From Oscarella lobularis (taxonomy: Eukaryota; Porifera; Homoscleromorpha; Homosclerophorida; Oscarellidae), in assembly GCF_947507565.1 (NCBI RefSeq), contig NC_089184.1:868001-932000 (forward strand): a stretch of 64,000 nucleotides of DNA, in the 5' to 3' direction. Of this stretch, positions 54,469 to 64,000 are shown one piece after another; position 1 is the stretch's first letter, and the number at the start of each line of letters is the position of its first letter. Below the pieces are notes generated by a model that was not told the origin of the DNA, made no database searches, and saw nothing but the letters and a program-made list of their open reading frames with translations. The position numbers and the translations under genes are program-made.

Positions 54469-56454
54469 TCACACAGCCGAGCTACGCGGTCCCTTATATT
54501 CAGGAAGCGGTGCCTCCGCTTTTGGCATAGTACTTTTAACCCAATTGGCGAATTCCGCATTTGAAACGCTTACGTTCTTGACAAACTTGTGATCCTGTGA
54601 AAAAAAGTGGCAAAATTATCATCAAAGTTTCGGCTGCATGCGTCTACTAACCGCTAGTCCAGCTAAGTCAGGCCTGTGAGCTGGTTTCTTAACCAAGCTA
54701 GAAAGAGAAGAAGTTGAGTCATCATCTCTAAATCATATTAATAATAATCTATCTTTCTGTATAACCGTCAAGGTACATACTGCATCTCTAATACTGGCTT
54801 ACCATTTATTAACAAACTCCGTGAAATCGCTAGAAAATCCGCAATTTTCCGGCAACGTTGGAGGAGGCTAAAACCACAATTACCATTACCACGCACTATA
54901 GCACTCAGACACGCGGCCTTACCTCATTCACAATATATTCTAGTAGTTCAAAGATAGCCATTGTCCGACTGCTACTGCCGTCATCTCCCTCAGCATTGGC
55001 TTCTGTCTCTGCCAGGAGAGCCCCTGATCCGGCTACAGGCCGTGCGAGCGCCTCGCGCAATTCCTCCGGCTTTGGCGGCGGAATAGGATAGAGTCCAATT
55101 GCCACTTCAATCAGAGCCAACCCCATGCTCCATATATCAGAATGAACGGAATATTTCGCGCCGAGGAGACGCTCCGGCTACAGGAAAAAGAGCAACAGAA
55201 TAACTAAGAGTGCAGTTCGTCGTTCTTCAACTATTAACTATTTATAAACACGTAGCCGTCTAATCACTGCACTCATAACTAAACAAAAACACTTCCATAC
55301 CGACATGTATGATCGGGTGCCTACAAAGGAGTCCAACATCGAATCGATCAGATGGCCACTGACACCAAAGTCACACAGCTTAATTCCTCCTTTTGAATTT
55401 ACTAGAATGTTCGATGGCTTGACATCTAATCAAAAAAAATCTCTTCCTTTTCTCTCCGTAATCTGTATAAAATGACCCCGCCTACCTCGGTGCATTATCT
55501 TGAGATTTTCTCGAAGATATTGAAGCCCGCTGATAACCTGGTAAGAGAAGAAGATAAAGGCGGGGGGAGATGAGTTCCCGAGGGAGATGCTCACGTGATG
55601 GGTGATTTTCGCTATCATTTGTTCAGGTATTCGACCGCATCGTTTCACAATCAAATCAAGCGATCCGCCATCCTGAATTTTCGTTTTCGAGTGAAAAGGA
55701 GCGAAGAGGGCGGAGTCCTACCATGTATTCCATGCAAATCGAAATCTCTCGTTCCGAATTGAAGGCGCTGAAAAAACCGACGATGTAGGGAGAATTGCAA
55801 TCGTGGAGCACTTTCAATTCTCGCATGATCGAATTTCGAATGGCCGGCTTCACTTCCAAATGAATGAGCTGAGGGGGAGGGGAGGAAAACAGAGCGAAAA
55901 TAGAAAGAGAGAACACCAAAAAGGCGTGAAAGGAGGCGTCTCTTCGCACCCCGGGGCATAAAAAAAGATATAGTCCTTTAGATTCTCCCTCTTTCCCTTA
56001 GGTCGGAAAAAGGCTACAGGGCATTACGTCACGTGAACCGTCTCCCTCTTCCTCCAATTTTTTCGATTTTTCCCCCCTCACCTTTCGTGCCATGACAATC
56101 TGCGTCGGACGATGGCGAACTTTCTCGACGACGCCTCCGTTGCCGGCGCCGAGTTCGCATAGGCGTTCGAGATCTTCGTCTCGCAGATCGGCTTCGACTT
56201 TGGATCGTTGTAGCCGAAAGTCGGCCTGATCGAAACTGCCGCCGTTCAAATCGAGCCGATCGACGTCGGCGACGAGATCGGATGAAGCGCTGCGAGAGAA
56301 AAAGCGAGGGAGAAATGAGAGGGCCCCCTACCGATATCCGCACGACGTACCGAGTATCGGGATGCGGTGGGTCCAATTGGGCTGCTGGCAGTTGAGTGTC
56401 CTGACTGGGCGGTATTTCTATCGTTAGAATGGGTTTCCTAGGTTTTTTGCTCAT
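54469..56454 (-). CDS. MAP2K1: Dual-specificity MAP kinase kinase, MEK1/2 type
   Basis: MEK phosphorylates ERK on Thr and Tyr downstream of RAF. The N-terminus [16 protein letters not shown] (56454) has a basic-hydrophobic ERK-docking (D-site) pattern. Then [20 protein letters not shown] and IVMARK (P-loop and catalytic Lys, 56200-56085), [20 protein letters not shown] (55840), [18 protein letters not shown] (catalytic loop across an intron, about 55500-55390), [20 protein letters not shown] and RSYMS (55385-55310) with both activation-loop serines in the MEK spacing, [20 protein letters not shown] (about 55180-55130), a Pro-rich insert typical of MEK1/2 ([11 protein letters not shown]), [39 protein letters not shown] and the end [12 protein letters not shown] 54471-54469. 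About nine short exons. The activation-loop and Pro-rich insert rule out MKK3/4/6/7. It probably represents the single MEK1/2 pro-orthologue. Confidence 0.95.
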
Positions 56455-56891
56455 TGTGAGACGTCCGTGCGTGCAGTGGTACGACGCGACTCCCTCTCTC
56501 TCTCCTGTCACTGTTATTGACCCGAGTGGGTTTTGCGCAGGCGCGTCCCTCGAGGTTCCGGCGGGAGAAGAATGCTGGAATGGTCGGAATCTGACCAATA
56601 TGTAAGCCTGCTGTAGGTCTTCTTATCAGGCGGGGTGGTCTGTGACGACTTCTCGTGGTTTTCGCTTCCGACGATCGACGAAACGCGGTTTTTTGGCGCT
56701 ATTTTTATGCTCCTGCTGGATCGTGATTTGACGTAACGTCCACGGCTTCCGGTGACGCCATCGCTTTCGCAAAACGAGTCTATCCGACTAATAACCGCAA
56801 GTCCTCGAGAACTCCGACCTATTGACGTCATTTGTAATTGTTAGCGCGCGCGCTCGCAGCCCTGCAACAAAACTTTTCCGGATTTCGCGTC
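56455..56891. promoter_or_regulatory. Divergent promoter region MEK/NGLY1
   Basis: These 437 bp between divergent start codons show no conserved coding sequence, and in particular nothing resembling the PUB domain expected at the N-terminus of NGLY1. TGACGTCA-like motifs occur near 56733 and 56824. Promoter function is inferred. Confidence 0.45.
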
Positions 56892-58665
56892 ATGACGGCG
56901 TTTCTGTCTCGTCTTCGAAGTGGTCTCGCTCACGTGAAGCAATACGAAGACCTCTTACTCCAAGCCAAAGCGCGCAGCCTCGTTCCAATTGATCTTCTCA
57001 GCTCCAAAGCAAAGAATCGATCCAAAGCGGACGAACGCGATTCTCTTCTGCTCGAACTATTGTCCTGGTTCAAACGCGATTTCTTTCGTTGGTGCGACAG
57101 TCCCAAATGCGATTTCTGCAACGCCAAAACGCTTCCTCGCGGAATGGGCCCCCCGAACGAACAGGAGCTTCGTCACCAAGCGAGTCGCGTCGAATTGTAC
57201 GCGTGCACGACCTGCGGTCGTGAGACGCGCTTTCCGCGCTACAATGATCCGGCAATTCTGCTCGAAACGCGTCGTGGTCGTTGCGGCGAGTGGGCCAACT
57301 GTTTTGCGTTCATTTGCCGGGCTCTCGACTACGAAGTGCGTCACGTGCTCGATTGGACGGACCACGTGTGGGTCGAAGTCTATTCGGAAGCGCAGCAGCG
57401 ATGGCTTCACTGCGACCCCTGCGAAAATAAATGCAATAAGCCGTTAATGTATGAAGCGGGCTGGGGCAAGAAGTTGTCTTACATCATTGCCTTTTCAAAA
57501 GACGAAGTAATAGTAGTTCCCATAGCAACATAGAGGCAGCACGTCTGTAGTTTAGTGAGTGAAGGACTTCTTAGATTGCCGATGTTACTTGGAGATACTC
57601 AGCCAAACATGACGAGGTTCGTAGTCGGAGAAAGGAGTGCTCTGAAGAATGGCTTGTTCGCACTATTCACCATCTCAATCAGCAGGTGAAAAATGCTGCG
57701 TTGTGACTGGACTTTCGGTGGGACGTTGTTATAGATACAAAGTCGACTGCCTGGGGATCGGGTTGCAGTGTTGCAACAGCGAACTGTCAAAGAATTGACT
57801 GAGTTCTTGACTGTTCGTTTGGCAGATGGGGACGAATTGCAGGGTCGGGAATCTGGGTCTGAAGCGTGGAGAAGGGAAAGAGGCGAACTAGGAAAAGAGT
57901 CAATAAGATCAACCAAGTCACAGGTAAGAAATAGGGGAGTTAGACCTTTTGATCACTGAACATTTCATACTTAGGTTGGCTACGTGTTTACTCCTAGTCA
58001 GGACGAGCTAACGAATGGGCTCATGGCTGTGTGTTACAGCCCAGTACATGACGCGTATTACCGTTGCATGAGTGATGACATACTTCCTGAAAGTGCACCT
58101 TATATCAGAAGCTGGAGAGAAGGGCTTTTCGACTATACAGACGTCTTCCTAAAAGAGGAGTCCGACTGGGAAATGGTACCTAATAAATCAGATAAAGACG
58201 TTCATTGCTCTATGTAGGAATGATTACTACTACTTTTTTTGTAAGGTTTACTTGTCTCGCGTTGAGGGAACTGACGTTGGAGAAATAGGCTGGAAATTTG
58301 ATCTCGGCGGCGCCGACGTTTCAATCTCCTGCGCACTACTCAAGTGTTCGTCGACTACATACGAAAACGGAAAAGTAGAATGGAGCATTAGAATAAGTGA
58401 CGGAAAAGACGTTTCTATTCCTTTGGGAGGTATGACGACGTTAAAAAAACTTATCCTAAAAACGGCGTTCATTTTGGGCGTAGATAGCGACGCTATTGAA
58501 GTGACTGAATTACAGGGAAAAAAGACATTTGAACTTCGTGCGCGTCTGTTGGGTGGCAGAGGCGACGTCGCTTGGCAGCACAGTCAACTATTCCGAACGC
58601 CACTTAGCAACAAGAATGGCTTTCCCTTTGAAATTACTCTAATTTTTGAAGACAGCGGTGCCTAG
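56892..58665 (+). CDS. NGLY1: Peptide:N-glycanase lacking the PUB domain
   Basis: NGLY1 removes N-glycans from misfolded glycoproteins in ER-associated degradation. Exon 1 (56892 to about 57508) holds the transglutaminase-like core: MTAFLSRLRSGLAHVKQYED, LLLELLSWFKRDFFRWC, zinc cysteines CDFC and CTTC, RRGRCGEWANCFAFICRALD (catalytic Cys), DWTDHVWVEVYS (His) and WLHCDPCENKCNKPLMYEAG (Asp). Splicing KDE|IADVTWRYSAKHDEV continues through RSRRKECSEEWLVRTIHHLN, LTEFLTVRLADGDELQGRES and GSEAWRRERGELG to the C-terminal mannose-binding PAW domain (VYLSRVEGTDVGEIGWKFDL, RGDVAWQHSQLFRTPLSN), TAG 58663-58665. The vertebrate N-terminal PUB domain, which binds p97/VCP, is not present, and the upstream sequence to MEK has no room for it unless a distant exon exists. 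The ATG at 56892 is the first in frame. Confidence 0.93.
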
Positions 58666-58826
58666 ATTATTTTTGTACGAATTCTGTATTGTCCGTGGCG
58701 TTGTAGTACGAGAGAAATGAGCAAAACTTACCCTTTTTGCCCTTGACTTCAGCGAAGGAAATATTTGATGGCCATTCTTCACAGATGCCTTCTTTTCTAA
58801 GAAATTGGCGGCGAAGTAAAAAGTGC

Positions 58827-64000
<5,174 letters not shown>

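Overview
The window is nuclear DNA of an early-branching animal. Genes are split by many very short introns (about 50-100 bp, GT-AG), stand roughly every 2.3 kb on both strands, and often start or end within 30-250 bp of their neighbours. CpG is not depleted. Animal-type genes (Patched, NCX-type exchanger, a ten-PDZ MPDZ/PATJ-like scaffold, RIG-I-like receptor, AF9/ENL, FAM81) combined with this compactness suggest a sponge, perhaps a homoscleromorph. That assignment is inference; no rRNA or mitochondrial marker is present.

Left part, 1-11.3 kb: the 5' two-fifths of ELP1 (minus strand, running off the left edge), an 81-bp minisatellite, then the 3' half of a glutamate dehydrogenase gene and the middle of a cytosolic phospholipase A2 gene. 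These two incomplete genes, on the same strand, face each other across a 3-kb array of 9-bp units, where both are broken off. Further repeats follow: a 35-bp tandem repeat, a GACA run, and a GC-rich hairpin whose arm also occurs upstream of ELP1.

Middle part, 11.3-34.5 kb: a large unidentified EF-hand protein with long Ser/Arg/Asp-rich segments; a RIG-I-like protein with an N-terminal death-effector domain and no second helicase domain (the most unusual gene here); FAM81; the zinc transporter SLC30A5 head-to-head with the ribosome-biogenesis factor NSA2; mitochondrial ribosomal protein S11 head-to-head with a Na+/Ca2+ exchanger; an AF9/ENL YEATS protein; and an unidentified membrane-anchored protein.

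Right part, 34.7-64 kb: a genuine Patched, a leucine-rich-repeat protein, the multi-PDZ scaffold, a small coiled-coil protein whose stop codon overlaps that of RIOK2, an rBAT-like SLC3A family member, GOLPH3, ribosomal protein L17, MEK (MAP2K1/2), a peptide:N-glycanase lacking its PUB domain, spermidine synthase, and DHX34 (5' end beyond the right edge).

The genes do not form one pathway. Shared themes are compact packing (six head-to-head pairs, several tail-to-tail pairs, and same-strand neighbours as close as 26 bp) and several altered domain architectures. All exon joins were deduced by eye from splice signals and remembered family sequences, without alignment software; internal exon boundaries are approximate unless given.
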